This document shows, one piece after another, positions 24,670 to 33,807 of a DNA stretch of 64,000 bases (position 1 is its first letter; each line of letters opens with the position of its first letter). The DNA comes from Azospira inquinata (GTDB taxonomy: Bacteria; Pseudomonadota; Gammaproteobacteria; Burkholderiales; Rhodocyclaceae). The notes under the pieces are model-generated. The model was not told the origin of the DNA. It saw nothing but the letters and a program-made list of their open reading frames with translations, and ran no database searches. Made by a program: the position numbers and the translations under genes. Location of the stretch: positions 434,001-498,000 of the forward strand of contig NZ_CP064782.1 in NCBI RefSeq assembly GCF_018905915.1. The letters run 5' to 3'.

Positions 24670-25506
24670 ATGACCACTGCCACCGCCTCCCTCGCCCCCC
24701 GGGCCGAAAAGCCCAGCCTCAGCCGCTATACCCGTCAGGAAATGATGGCCATTGCCGCCGGACGGGAAATCAAGGATGGGGAAATGGCTATTTTCGGTGT
24801 CGGCCTCTCCCTCCTGGCCGGCTTCTTCGCCCAGGCCCACCACGGCCCCCATATCCGCTCCCTCACGGAAGGGGGCGTCTATGGCGCCACCCCTATCGGC
24901 GGCCTGCCCTGGGGCATTGAATGCAACCGGCTGTGCACCAACGCCACCTCCTTCACCAACGGCCTGGACGCCCTGGGCTTTCTCGTCGCCTCCGGGCGCT
25001 GCGACGTGGGCATTATCGGCGCCGCCCAGGTGGATAAATTCGGCAACGTGAATACCACGGGCATCTGGAACGGGGAAATCGGGGACCATTTCCGCCCCCC
25101 CAAGACCCGCCTCACCGGTGCCGGGGGCGCCAACGACATCGCCAGCGGCGCCAAGCGCACGGTGATTATGGTGAGCCACGAGAAAAAGCGCTTTGTGGAA
25201 AAGGTGGATTACCTCACCTCCCCCGGCTACCTGGAAGGAGGGGATTCCCGGGAACGCTACGGCTTCGTCGGCCAGGGCCCGGCGGCCATTGTCACCACCC
25301 TGGGCATCCTCCGCCCCCACCCGGAAACCAAGGAATTCTGGCTGGACGCCTATTTCCCCTTTTCCAGCATCGACGAAATCAAGGCCAACACGGGCTGGGA
25401 CCTGCGGGTCGCCAACGACGCCCACATGGTGCCGCCCCCCACTCCCCGGGAACTGGAAGTGCTGCGGGAGGTGGATGAAACCGGGATGCTGCGGCGGGAA
25501 AAATAG
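24670..25506 (+). CDS. CoA-transferase family I, beta-type subunit (glutaconate/IpdB-like)
   Basis: The 278-residue partner of the alpha-type subunit. Visible features are YTRQEMMAIAAGREIKDGEM, GVGLSLLAGFFAQAHHGP, and CDVGIIGAAQVDKFGNVNTT, a family hallmark, plus TGAGGANDIASGA. As in the IpdB-like group, the usual catalytic glutamate of class I transferases cannot be placed with certainty by eye. It is the last gene before a strong bidirectional terminator. Confidence 0.82.
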   Translation: MTTATASLAPRAEKPSLSRYTRQEMMAIAAGREIKDGEMAIFGVGLSLLAGFFAQAHHGPHIRSLTEGGVYGATPIGGLPWGIECNRLCTNATSFTNGLDALGFLVASGRCDVGIIGAAQVDKFGNVNTTGIWNGEIGDHFRPPKTRLTGAGGANDIASGAKRTVIMVSHEKKRFVEKVDYLTSPGYLEGGDSRERYGFVGQGPAAIVTTLGILRPHPETKEFWLDAYFPFSSIDEIKANTGWDLRVANDAHMVPPPTPRELEVLREVDETGMLRREK

Positions 25507-25530
25507 GGCGCCCCCCAGGGCACCAGGCAC

Positions 25531-25571
25531 AAAAAAGCCCGGGAAGGATCGCTTCCCGGGCTGCTTTTTTT
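25531..25571. terminator. Bidirectional terminator
   Basis: A6, then GCCCGGGAAG-GATCG-CTTCCCGGGC, then TGC and T7. A perfect 10-bp stem between the CoA-transferase gene (plus) and the carbonic anhydrase gene (minus). Confidence 0.93.
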
Positions 25572-25602
25572 GGGGCTGGGGGTTCCCCGCCCCAAGGCGC
25601 CG

Positions 25603-26244
25603 TCAGAACTTGGTAGCGTTGATGGCGTAGTTATCGGACAGGGGCACGAACTGCTTGCTTTCCCCATCCAGGGCGTCGATCACGCCCCGTTCAATGTCAT
25701 AGACCCAGCCGTGCAGATTCAGCCGCCCGTGGGAAATGGCCAGGGCCACCGCCGGGTGGGTCTTGATATTGGCCAGCTGGGCAATGACGTTTTCCCGAAC
25801 CAGGGCGTCCGCCTTTTCCCGCTGGGTGGCGTACTCATTGGACTCCACGATGGCCTTGGCCGCATCCGCATAGCGCAGCCAGTGGCCCACGGCGGGCAGA
25901 TGGTCCAAACACTGGCAGCTGGAAATGGCGCCCATGGCCCCACAGTTGGAGTGGCCGCAGATGACGATATCCACCACCTTAAGGGCGGATACCGCATATT
26001 CCACCGTGGCCGAAACACCGCCGGGTTCGGGACCGTAGGGGGGAACGATATTCCCCGCGTTGCGGATGACGAACAGGTCGCCCGGATCCTGCTGGGTAAA
26101 CAGCTCCGGTACCACCCGGCTGTCGGAACAGGTCACAAACAGCGCTTTGGGGCTCTGTCCCTCTGCCAGCGTCTTAAACAGGCCGGCTCTCTGGGGATAC
26201 ACCTCACGTTGAAACTTCAAGAACCCTTCTATTATTTTTTGCAC
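25603..26244 (-). CDS. Beta-class carbonic anhydrase
   Basis: This enzyme interconverts CO2 and bicarbonate in the cytoplasm. The zinc site is visible: CSDSR near residue 41 and [10 protein letters not shown] near residue 100. With a GTG start at 26244 the product has 213 residues and begins [14 protein letters not shown], and GGAGG lies 8 nt upstream. A TTG two codons earlier or an in-frame ATG at 26301 are alternatives. It is convergent with the CoA-transferase gene and monocistronic. Confidence 0.92.
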   Translation of the reverse strand: MQKIIEGFLKFQREVYPQRAGLFKTLAEGQSPKALFVTCSDSRVVPELFTQQDPGDLFVIRNAGNIVPPYGPEPGGVSATVEYAVSALKVVDIVICGHSNCGAMGAISSCQCLDHLPAVGHWLRYADAAKAIVESNEYATQREKADALVRENVIAQLANIKTHPAVALAISHGRLNLHGWVYDIERGVIDALDGESKQFVPLSDNYAINATKF

Positions 26245-26621
26245 AGACAAAGCCTCCAGATTGAAACAACACACCCCGTTACCGGGCGCAGGCGCAACCA
26301 TCCGAACGGCCCCCTCTCTCCAGGAAACCGCCCGTCCTGCTGATGGTGATATTAGGCCCTTCGGCCTAGGGGGCCAAGGGGCGGGGGTGCGCCTGAACTA
26401 GCCCCGCTGGCGCCGGGGGAAGCCCTTGGCCCGCTTCGATGCGTTGCGGTAAGCGGACCACCGCCGGGCTGGTTGGTAATGGAGAAAGGGCCACCCCAGC
26501 CGAGGAAAAGGGATTCTCAACGCTGGGCTATTCGACTGAAGGAGAAGGAAATGGTTCAGAAGATGAGGGTTCCCAAAACCTCACCCCATAAAGCATCGCG
26601 GGGAAACTATCCCAAAGGCTT
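26245..26621. other. Gene-free interval between carbonic anhydrase and the protease gene
   Basis: Nothing coding is supported. A small perfect hairpin TAGGCC-CTTC-GGCCTA is at 26353-26368. Composition shifts from GC-rich to AT-richer at about 26510, marking the edge of the island that holds the protease gene. Confidence 0.5.
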
Positions 26622-27815
26622 TTAAATAGATACCCACTGACTCGGGTCAGGTCTCCATTGGTCTGAAATGGGCTTTTCAAGAAGAGCGCACACATAATGT
26701 CCCAAATCAATTCCCAAACAATCCTTGGCCGCCTGCAACCCACTATCCTCAATCTTGGCTTGGCGGACAAATTTAACGAAGGCAGGCCAATTCTTGTTCA
26801 TTTGTTCGACAAGAATTCTGGCCAATTCGTAAGAAAGCAAACTTCCCTCGTCTGGGCGGAAAAAAGACGCTCCACTCCAAAACTGTTGGATTCTCCTTTC
26901 TTCCCAGAATGAAGCATGCATATTCCGAAGTTCGTTTATGGAATAGAGCATATATTTTGTACCGTCAATGACCAAGCGTTCCGTATTGACGGCCAAGCCC
27001 TCATCTATCCAGTTGGGCAAGTGTAAATAAGCCAAGGCACAATGGGTCAGCTCATGGGCAATAATCGGCTCCATTTTTGTTAATTGGTTTGCCGTCGCCA
27101 CAAAATGTCCAACCCCCTTCTTTATAAACATCCCAGAGGAAAAGGAAAACTCCCCTTCATCCGGGTAATAGCAACCCACGTAGTTGTAGTAGGTATCCTC
27201 GTCATGCAGCACGACGAAAATGATCGTCTCTTCGCTATCCCACTGGGCAATCTCTTCGCTAAGAATACTGAAAATTCGCTGACGGGCGGTGACAATAAAA
27301 TTGGCCGTAGCCATAGCCACGCGAGGCTCCAGGGGTGACAAAACGAAAACACCATTTTTTTCAAACAGTGAATATTTTTTGCCAAGCATCTCTCGCAGGT
27401 AAATTAACCACGCTTTTTTGGCATCAACCATGGCTTTCCGGCGCAATTCCTCGCTTTCCAGCTTTTCCAAGAAATTTTCAAAAGCATCCCAATCCAGCAA
27501 AGGAAAGCCATTGACCATGGACAAATTGGACTTCACGGAAAATTTTTCCGATGCACCGACGCCGATCTCATCGACAGCCTCTTCCAGCACAAAACCAGGC
27601 GGTAATTCACCAATGGGTATATTTTCGAATTTTTCTTTTCTGGTTTTACCTATTGCATTTAGAATCGTCATAAAAGACAAAACATAAGGCACAAGCCAAA
27701 CACCGACTATTTTTATGAACTTACGATGCTCGAATTCATCTTCTTTTTGAATGAGATAGGTCGCAGTTAAATTCAGCGCCCCCCAAATTCCCAAAAACAC
27801 TAAAAATCCAGACAT
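26622..27815 (-). CDS. Membrane-anchored gluzincin-like (peptidase MA-type) protein
   Basis: A 397-residue protein of uncertain function. Two hydrophobic segments at the N-terminus (about 1-22 and 32-50) should anchor it in the membrane. A large domain then contains AHELTHCALAYLHLPNWIDEGLA (positions about 253-276), an HExxH zinc site with a downstream glutamate, as in peptidase MA-like gluzincins. So it is probably a zinc protease. The start at 27815 gives MSGFLVFLGIW. Codon and base use are much more AT-rich than the neighbours, suggesting transfer. No phage or transposase gene is adjacent. Confidence 0.7.
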   Translation of the reverse strand: MSGFLVFLGIWGALNLTATYLIQKEDEFEHRKFIKIVGVWLVPYVLSFMTILNAIGKTRKEKFENIPIGELPPGFVLEEAVDEIGVGASEKFSVKSNLSMVNGFPLLDWDAFENFLEKLESEELRRKAMVDAKKAWLIYLREMLGKKYSLFEKNGVFVLSPLEPRVAMATANFIVTARQRIFSILSEEIAQWDSEETIIFVVLHDEDTYYNYVGCYYPDEGEFSFSSGMFIKKGVGHFVATANQLTKMEPIIAHELTHCALAYLHLPNWIDEGLAVNTERLVIDGTKYMLYSINELRNMHASFWEERRIQQFWSGASFFRPDEGSLLSYELARILVEQMNKNWPAFVKFVRQAKIEDSGLQAAKDCLGIDLGHYVCALLEKPISDQWRPDPSQWVSI

Positions 27816-28037
27816 TGAATCGCCCAATTCAACAAATTCAAAAAAAAATGGCGAGCAACTCACCTCATAATATTATGACATAAAACTAATCATAAAAAAT
27901 TTTTGACTTATTTTTATGTGATTTCAATTAGTTACAAAAAAAATGGGCAGCACCATCAGCCATTCCAATTCACCAGCCCCCCTAGCAATTAGCCATAACA
28001 GACTGATTCCATTAAAAATGTGACGGCTTGGCGCCCC

Positions 28038-28481
28038 CTACTGCCGCCACGGCAGCTGTTTATTCCGCCAGCCATTCACCGTGCGCTGACCCCGGCCATC
28101 CTTGTCCCCTTCAAAACCTTCCAGCACATTGAAGCATTGCCGGTAGCCGGCCCGGGCCAGTTGGGTGGCGGCCCGGTGGGAGCGTTGGCCGGAGCGGCAG
28201 AGGAGGAAGACCAGGGCATCCGGGGCCACTTCCTGGCGCAGGCGGGGGAGAAAATCCGGGTGTTCGGTCCAGTCCGGGTATTCCATGAATTCCACTTCCA
28301 GGGCCCCGGGCACCCGGCCCACCAGCTCCCATTCGGGGCGGGAGCGGATATCCACCAACCGGGCGTCGGGCCTGAGTTTGAGCAGCAGCCAAGCCTCTTC
28401 CGGTAACAGGGCCCCCGCGTAGGGCAGTTGCTCCGCTTCTCCCCGGGCGCGGGCCCGGGCCAGGATGATGTCTTCTTCCAT
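28038..28481 (-). CDS. Rhodanese-domain protein
   Basis: A 147-residue single-domain rhodanese, a sulfur-transfer or sulfur-carrier enzyme. The active-site loop CRSGQRSHRAA contains the catalytic cysteine, preceded by LVDIRSRPEWELVGRVPGA. A strong AAGGAGA seven bases before the ATG at 28481 supports this start. The reading frame is however open upstream with no stop, so a longer product is possible (see 28482-28871). It lies near the transsulfuration genes, which fits sulfur metabolism. Confidence 0.85.
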   Translation of the reverse strand: MEEDIILARARARGEAEQLPYAGALLPEEAWLLLKLRPDARLVDIRSRPEWELVGRVPGALEVEFMEYPDWTEHPDFLPRLRQEVAPDALVFLLCRSGQRSHRAATQLARAGYRQCFNVLEGFEGDKDGRGQRTVNGWRNKQLPWRQ

Positions 28482-28871
28482 GTCCCGCTCTCCTTGTTGA
28501 TCAATGGGAGCCCGCACCGGGCCGGCGGCTTCCGGTAGGGGCAGGCCATCCCCCAGCACCTGGCGGATGGCGGCATTGCCCCCCTGGCCTACGGCTTTAT
28601 CCAAAGGGTGGGGGCTCCCGGCCGGGCCACAGCCTGCTTCCGCCAGGGGCCGTACCGTGCCCGCCGCCAGGCTGCCCAGGGCCCACACCGCCCGGGCATC
28701 CCCCGCATCCGCCGCATTGACCAGGGCCAGCAAGCGCTGGGGCTGCTGCCGGGCCCCCAGGCGCACATCCACCAGGGCCCCGGGGCGATGGCGGCGAATA
28801 CGGTCCAGCCGTTCCGGCAGATCGGCCCGCCGGGCGGCGGCGGGGTGGCTTTCGATAAGAAAGAGGGGCAT
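28482..28871 (-). CDS. In-frame upstream segment of the rhodanese, or separate N-terminal domain
   Basis: From an ATG at 28871 the frame reads MPLFLIESHPAAARRADLPE and continues without a stop for 130 codons straight into the rhodanese ATG. The sequence has protein-like stretches (RPGALVDVRLGARQQPQRLLALVNAADAGDA and later DGLPLPEA) but I recognise no family. It may encode a fused N-terminal domain, so that two products, long and short, are made from the same frame. It could also be high-GC read-through noise. Confidence 0.35.
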
Positions 28872-29059
28872 GGGGCACTCCGAGGGCAAGGGAATGACAT
28901 GATCCTAGCCCGGCGCCAATAGCTCACGAAGTTATATTTAATTATTTTTTTATACCTAAAACTTATCTTAAGGTCCGGCCACTCCCCCTGCCCTCCGCCC
29001 CAAAACCCAGGGGAAACCGGGTCCAGGCCCCCCCTATCCGGTTTTTCCCCGGGCCTTAT

Positions 29060-29074
29060 ATAACCGTCTGTTAT
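29060..29074. promoter_or_regulatory. Candidate CysB-type box upstream of cystathionine beta-synthase
   Basis: ATAAC-CGTCT-GTTAT is a perfect 5-bp inverted repeat of the T-N11-A type, with the same arms and spacing as the core of the repeat in front of cysB (3260-3274). It lies about 90 bp before the synthase ATG, in an AT-rich intergenic region otherwise foreign to this GC-rich area. Confidence 0.5.
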
Positions 29075-29162
29075 CGTTTTATCGCCACTTATTCTTTTAT
29101 AGCCATGGCATCCGGTTCTAAAGTGTCCGGGTCTTTTCAACGCCCCTCACGGGAGCCCTACC

Positions 29163-30551
29163 ATGACCAAAACCGCTTTAGCCACGCCCCCCCGCAGCAG
29201 CCTGGACCTGATTGGGGCCACTCCCCTGGTGGAAGTGACCCACTTTGATACGGGCCCCTGCCGCCTCTTTCTTAAACTGGAAAGCCAAAATCCGGGGGGC
29301 TCCATCAAGGACCGGGTGGCCCGGACCATGGTGGCGGCGGCGGAACGGGACGGCCTGCTGAAACCCGGCGGCACCCTGGTGGAAGCCACGGCGGGCAACA
29401 CGGGCCTGGCCCTGACCCTGGTGGCGGCCCAACGGGGTTACAAGGTGATCCTGGTGGTGCCGGACAAAATGAGCCAGGAGAAAATTTTCGCCATCAAGGC
29501 CCTGGGGGCCCGGGTGATCATGACCCGCTCCGACGTGGGCAAGGGCCATCCGGAGTATTACCAGGACATGGCAGAACGGCTGTCCAAGGAAATTCCCGGG
29601 GCCTGGTACGCCAACCAGTTCAGCAATCCGGCCAATCCCCTGGCCCACGAAACGGGCACGGGCCCGGAAATCTGGTCCCAGCTCAAGGGCCGGGTGGATG
29701 CGGTGGTGTGCGGCGTGGGCAGCGGCGGCACCCTCACCGGCCTGACCCGCTTTTTCCGCCAGAAATCCCCCCGGGTGAAAATGATTCTGGCGGACCCGGC
29801 GGGCTCCGTGCTGGCGGATTACGTGGCCCACGGCTACATCAAGGAGGCCGGTTCCTGGCTGGTGGAAGGCATCGGGGAAGACTTCGTGCCCCCCATCTGC
29901 GACCTGTCCGGGGTGCGGGAGGCCTATACGGTGCCTGATTCGGAAAGCTTCGCCGCCGCCCGGGAGCTGCTCAAGAAGGAAGGCATCATGGCCGGTTCCT
30001 CCAGCGGCACCCTGCTGGCCGCCGCCCTGCGCTACTGCCGTACCCGCACCCGGCCTGAGCATGTGGTGAGCCTGGTGTGCGACCACGGCAACCGCTACCT
30101 GTCCAAGATGTACAACGATTACTGGATGTCGGATCAGGGCTTTCTGCCCCGGGAAGTGCGGGGCGACCTGGGGGATTTGATCGCCCGCCGGGCCGAGGAA
30201 GACGGGCTCATCACCGTGGCCCCGGAAGACGCCCTGCTCACCGCCCATGGCCGCTTCAAACTCTATGACGTTTCCCAGCTCCCGGTCATCAACGGGGACG
30301 GCAAAATCGTGGGCATTATCGACGAGTCGGACGTGCTCCTGGCGGTGGCCAGGGATCAGGCCAATTTCCGCCTACCGGTGAAAAAGTTCATGACCACCCG
30401 GCTCACCACCCTCTCCCCCAGCGCCCCCATCAGCGACCTGCTGCCCCTCTTTGACCAGGGCCTGGTGCCCATCGTCATGGACGGGGACCAGTTCCTGGGC
30501 CTGGTGACCCGCATCGACCTGTTGAACCACCTGCGGCGCAAGCTGAAATAG
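29163..30551 (+). CDS. Cystathionine beta-synthase (PLP enzyme with CBS domain pair)
   Basis: The enzyme condenses serine (or an activated serine) with homocysteine to cystathionine, the first step of reverse transsulfuration. The 462-residue protein has a PLP fold with NPGGSIKDR near residue 40 (the lysine binds PLP), EATAGNTGLAL, and GVGSGGTLTGL. It then has two CBS repeats from about residue 340 to the end (ending LVTRIDLLNHLRRKLK), which usually bind adenosyl ligands. O-acetylserine sulfhydrylase activity cannot be excluded. It is probably regulated through the upstream ATAAC-N5-GTTAT box. Confidence 0.88.
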   Translation: MTKTALATPPRSSLDLIGATPLVEVTHFDTGPCRLFLKLESQNPGGSIKDRVARTMVAAAERDGLLKPGGTLVEATAGNTGLALTLVAAQRGYKVILVVPDKMSQEKIFAIKALGARVIMTRSDVGKGHPEYYQDMAERLSKEIPGAWYANQFSNPANPLAHETGTGPEIWSQLKGRVDAVVCGVGSGGTLTGLTRFFRQKSPRVKMILADPAGSVLADYVAHGYIKEAGSWLVEGIGEDFVPPICDLSGVREAYTVPDSESFAAARELLKKEGIMAGSSSGTLLAAALRYCRTRTRPEHVVSLVCDHGNRYLSKMYNDYWMSDQGFLPREVRGDLGDLIARRAEEDGLITVAPEDALLTAHGRFKLYDVSQLPVINGDGKIVGIIDESDVLLAVARDQANFRLPVKKFMTTRLTTLSPSAPISDLLPLFDQGLVPIVMDGDQFLGLVTRIDLLNHLRRKLK

Positions 30552-31094
30552 GCCCCAGGCGACAGGAGGAGAAGGAAGCGACGGGCCAAGGTGCAAAGCA
30601 AGGAGCGAAGCCGCCTTAAGCCGATCCCCTCGGCCCCCCACCGGGGCAGAAAAATGCCCGGACAGGGAAGCAGGACGGCCTTCCGGGTTTTATCCCGGTG
30701 GAAAGGGCCGAGGGACGGGCACCTTCCCGGTAACTCCGGGGAAAAGCCCAGCCCTCGGGCTTTTCCCTGGTCCGGCAGTCCCCAGCCCCTTTGTTCGGCC
30801 CCTTCCGGCCCCGTGGGATAAGGCCCGCTCCGAAACGGCCCTTTCCGCCCCCACACGGGGGACAAGCCGGGGGCCGGGAGGGCTTAGGGGTAAAAGGCGG
30901 ACGGGAAGCTCGAAAGGGAAGCGCCATGCCCGGTTCCCCAGCCCCAGTCCTCTACCCCCCCGCCCAAGCCCAGTCAGGCCCTTCACCGCCCCTAACCCGC
31001 TCCAGCCGGTCGCTGCCTGCCCAACTCGCCCCCAGCCCTCATTGACCAACCAGACCAACCAATTAACCCCCAGACCTCGTTTGAAAGTTGCCCC
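30552..31094. other. Gene-free spacer with a perfect hairpin
   Basis: No gene is supported despite open frames. At 30738-30767 GGGAAAAGCCC-N7-GGGCTTTTCCC forms a perfect 11-bp stem that could end the cystathionine beta-synthase transcript, although no T-tract follows. A run with AACCAGACCAACCAATTAAC near 31046-31065 may hold the next promoter. Confidence 0.5.
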
Positions 31095-32270
31095 ATGACC
31101 CAACCCGGTTTTTCCACCCGCGCCATTCACGCCGGCCAAGCGCCGGACCCCAGCACCGGCGCCGTTTCCGTGCCCATTTACGCCACCTCCACCTACGTCC
31201 AGGACGGCCTGAACCGGCCCAAGACCCGGGACGGGGCGGTGTTCGACTACGCCCGCAGCGCCAACCCCACCCGGCTGGCCCTGGAAGCCTGCGTCGCGGA
31301 CCTGGAAGGGGGCCGTCAGGGCTTCGCCTTCGCCTCCGGTCTGGCCGCCGCCGCCACCGTGCTGGAACTGCTCCCCGCCGGTAGCCACGTGGTGGCCTCC
31401 GACGATCTGTACGGCGGCTCCGTGCGCCTCTTCAACCGGGTGCGCAGCCACTCCGCCGGGCTCACCGTGACCTACGCGGACTTTTCCAGCTGGGAAAGCA
31501 TCGCCGCCGCCCTTACCCCGGAGACCCGGATGCTCTGGGTGGAAACCCCCAGCAATCCCCTGCTCAAGGTGGTGGATCTGTCCCTGGTGGCCGCCATCGG
31601 CAAGGAACGGGGCCTGCTGACCGTGGCCGACAACACCTTTGCCAGCCCCTGGATACAACGGCCCCTGGAACTGGGAATCGACATCGTCACCCACTCCGCC
31701 ACCAAGTATTTAAACGGACATTCGGATGTGGTGGCTGGCGTGGCGGTTACCGCCCGGGCCGATCTGGCGGAGCGCCTGGCCTTTCTGCAAAACGCCGCCG
31801 GGGCCGTGCTCGGCCCCTTCGACGCCTTTCTCGCCCTGCGGGGGGTCAAGACCCTGGCCCTGCGCATGGAGCGCCACAGCGCCAACGCCCTGGCCGTGGC
31901 CCGCTGGCTGGAACGGCATCCGGCCATCGCCCGGGTCTATTACCCGGGCCTGGTCAGCCATCCCCAGCACGCCCTGGCCCAGCGCCAGATGCGGGCCTTC
32001 GGCGGCATGGTGTCGGCGGTACTGAAAGGGGGCCTGGAAGCGGCCCGGGGCCTGATCGAACACACCCAGCTCTTCGTCCTGGCGGAAAGCCTGGGAGGGG
32101 TGGAAAGCCTGATCGAGCTGCCCGCCCTCATGACCCACGCCTCCGTGCCCCCGGAACAGCGCCGCCGCATCGGGGTGGAAGACGGCCTGGTGCGCCTCTC
32201 CGTTGGGGTGGAAGACGTGGCGGACCTGATCGCCGACCTGGATCAGGCCCTGAAACAGGTGCCCCACTGA
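31095..32270 (+). CDS. Cystathionine gamma-lyase / gamma-synthase family PLP enzyme
   Basis: A 391-residue Cys/Met metabolism PLP enzyme. The PLP lysine lies in THSATKYLNGHSDV and the substrate region in FDYARSANPTR, with the C-terminal LIELPALMTHASVP motif common to gamma-lyase and gamma-synthase. Next to a cystathionine beta-synthase gene, a gamma-lyase releasing cysteine from cystathionine is the most likely role. The family cannot be resolved further by eye. The ATG at 31095 has only a weak upstream AAAG. Confidence 0.85.
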   Translation: MTQPGFSTRAIHAGQAPDPSTGAVSVPIYATSTYVQDGLNRPKTRDGAVFDYARSANPTRLALEACVADLEGGRQGFAFASGLAAAATVLELLPAGSHVVASDDLYGGSVRLFNRVRSHSAGLTVTYADFSSWESIAAALTPETRMLWVETPSNPLLKVVDLSLVAAIGKERGLLTVADNTFASPWIQRPLELGIDIVTHSATKYLNGHSDVVAGVAVTARADLAERLAFLQNAAGAVLGPFDAFLALRGVKTLALRMERHSANALAVARWLERHPAIARVYYPGLVSHPQHALAQRQMRAFGGMVSAVLKGGLEAARGLIEHTQLFVLAESLGGVESLIELPALMTHASVPPEQRRRIGVEDGLVRLSVGVEDVADLIADLDQALKQVPH

Positions 32271-32479
32271 GGACTGGGGACGACGGCCCCGGCGGCGGCT
32301 TTTCCCACCGTCACCGGGAACCGGCCGGAGCGGGGCGCACCTAAGCTTTAGGCCCCCGGCTTCCGGGCCGGAGGGCCCCGGGGCCATGGGCGAATCCCAC
32401 GCCCCGGCCCCGCCCCAGGCTTTAGGCAAAACCGTCGTCCCCGGCTTTATTTCCCTTTTCCTTTTTTCCGGAGGACCCC

Positions 32480-33268
32480 ATGTCCCAAGAAGAACCCATC
32501 CTGCTGCGCCAGGACGCCGACGGCGTCGCCCACCTCACCCTCAACCGGCCCCGGGCCCGCAACGCCCTCTCCCGGCCCATGATCGCCGCCCTGCAAAAGG
32601 AACTGGACGCCATTGCCGCCGCCCCGGATATCAGGGTGGTAGTGCTGGCGGGCAACGGCCCGGCCTTCTGCGCCGGCCACGATCTGAAGGAAATGCAGGG
32701 GGCCGACTATGGCCGGGCCTACGCGGAAGAGCTGTTTGCCGCCTGCGCCACCCTCATGGAACGCATTGTCCATCTGCCCCAGCCGGTGATCGCCCGGGTG
32801 CACGGCATTGCCACCGCCGCTGGAGCCCAGCTGGTGGCCAGCGCCGACCTGGCCATCGCCGCCGCCGACGCCCGCTTTGCCACCCCCGGGGTCAATATCG
32901 GCCTCTTCTGCTCCACCCCCATGGTGGCCCTGTCCCGCAATGTTTCCCACAAACACGCCATGGAAATGCTCCTCACCGGGGACCTGATCGACGCCCCCAC
33001 GGCGGAACGCTTCGGCCTTATCAACCGGGCCGTACCGGCGGAGGAACTGGATGCCACCGTGGCGGCCCTGGCCGCCAAAATTGCCGCCAAGTCCCGGCTC
33101 ACCCTGGCGGTGGGCAAGGAAGCCTTCTACCGCCAGGCCGAGCTGCCCCTGGAACAGGCCTACGCCTACGCCAAGGGGGTGATGGTGGATAACCTCCAGG
33201 CCAAGGACGCCCGGGAAGGCATTAACGCCTTTATCGAAAAACGGGTACCGGTGTGGTGCCACGCCTGA
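32480..33268 (+). CDS. Enoyl-CoA hydratase/isomerase family protein
   Basis: A 262-residue crotonase-fold enzyme acting on acyl-CoA thioesters. Motifs are LNRPRARNALS, FCAGHDLKEMQ, and the oxyanion region VHGIATAAGAQLVASADLAIA. The alanine in ATAAGAQL where active hydratases often carry glutamate means the reaction may differ from hydration (ECHDC3-like). GGAGG-like sequence precedes the ATG. It is followed by a CoA-binding protein gene and metY; the functional link is not obvious. Confidence 0.88.
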   Translation: MSQEEPILLRQDADGVAHLTLNRPRARNALSRPMIAALQKELDAIAAAPDIRVVVLAGNGPAFCAGHDLKEMQGADYGRAYAEELFAACATLMERIVHLPQPVIARVHGIATAAGAQLVASADLAIAAADARFATPGVNIGLFCSTPMVALSRNVSHKHAMEMLLTGDLIDAPTAERFGLINRAVPAEELDATVAALAAKIAAKSRLTLAVGKEAFYRQAELPLEQAYAYAKGVMVDNLQAKDAREGINAFIEKRVPVWCHA

Positions 33269-33329
33269 TGTACCGGGGGCCCCGCCGGGCCCCCGGATTG
33301 GCCCCCCAGTTTTCTCCAGGAGACGCCCC

Positions 33330-33788
33330 ATGAGCGACATTGCCACCCTGCGCTCCGTCCTCAAGTCCTGCCACACCATCGCCGTGGTGGGGCTTTCCGC
33401 CGAATGGCACCGGCCCAGCTATTTCGCCGCCAAATACATGCAGGAACACGGCTACCGGATTATTCCGGTGAATCCCAAGTATCCGGAAATCCTCGGGGAA
33501 AAGTGCTACCCCAGTCTGGCCGCCATTCCGGAGCCGGTGGATATGGTGGATGTGTTCCGCAAGCCGGAGGATTGCCCCCCCATCGCCCGGGAGGCGGTGG
33601 CCATCGGCGCCAAGGTGCTCTGGCTCCAGCTCGGGGTGGTGAGCCCGGAAGCCCAAGCCATAGGGGAAGCCGCCGGGCTCACGGTAGTCATGGACCACTG
33701 CGTCAAAATCGAATACGCCCGGCTTTTCGGCGGCCTCAACTGGATGGGAGTGAATACGGGCATCGTTTCCTCCCGCCGCCCCACCTGA
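33330..33788 (+). CDS. CoA-binding domain protein (YccU-like)
   Basis: A 152-residue single-domain protein with a Rossmann-type CoA-binding fold. IAVVGLSAEWHRPSYFAAKYMQ near the N-terminus and IIPVNPKYPEILGEKCYPSL match the YccU family. Small CoA-binding proteins of this type are of unknown role. CAGGAG lies upstream of the ATG. It has 61 bp to the previous and 19 bp to the next gene, so it is probably co-transcribed with metY. Confidence 0.85.
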   Translation: MSDIATLRSVLKSCHTIAVVGLSAEWHRPSYFAAKYMQEHGYRIIPVNPKYPEILGEKCYPSLAAIPEPVDMVDVFRKPEDCPPIAREAVAIGAKVLWLQLGVVSPEAQAIGEAAGLTVVMDHCVKIEYARLFGGLNWMGVNTGIVSSRRPT

Positions 33789-33807
33789 CCTTTTTTCCGG
33801 AGTCCCC

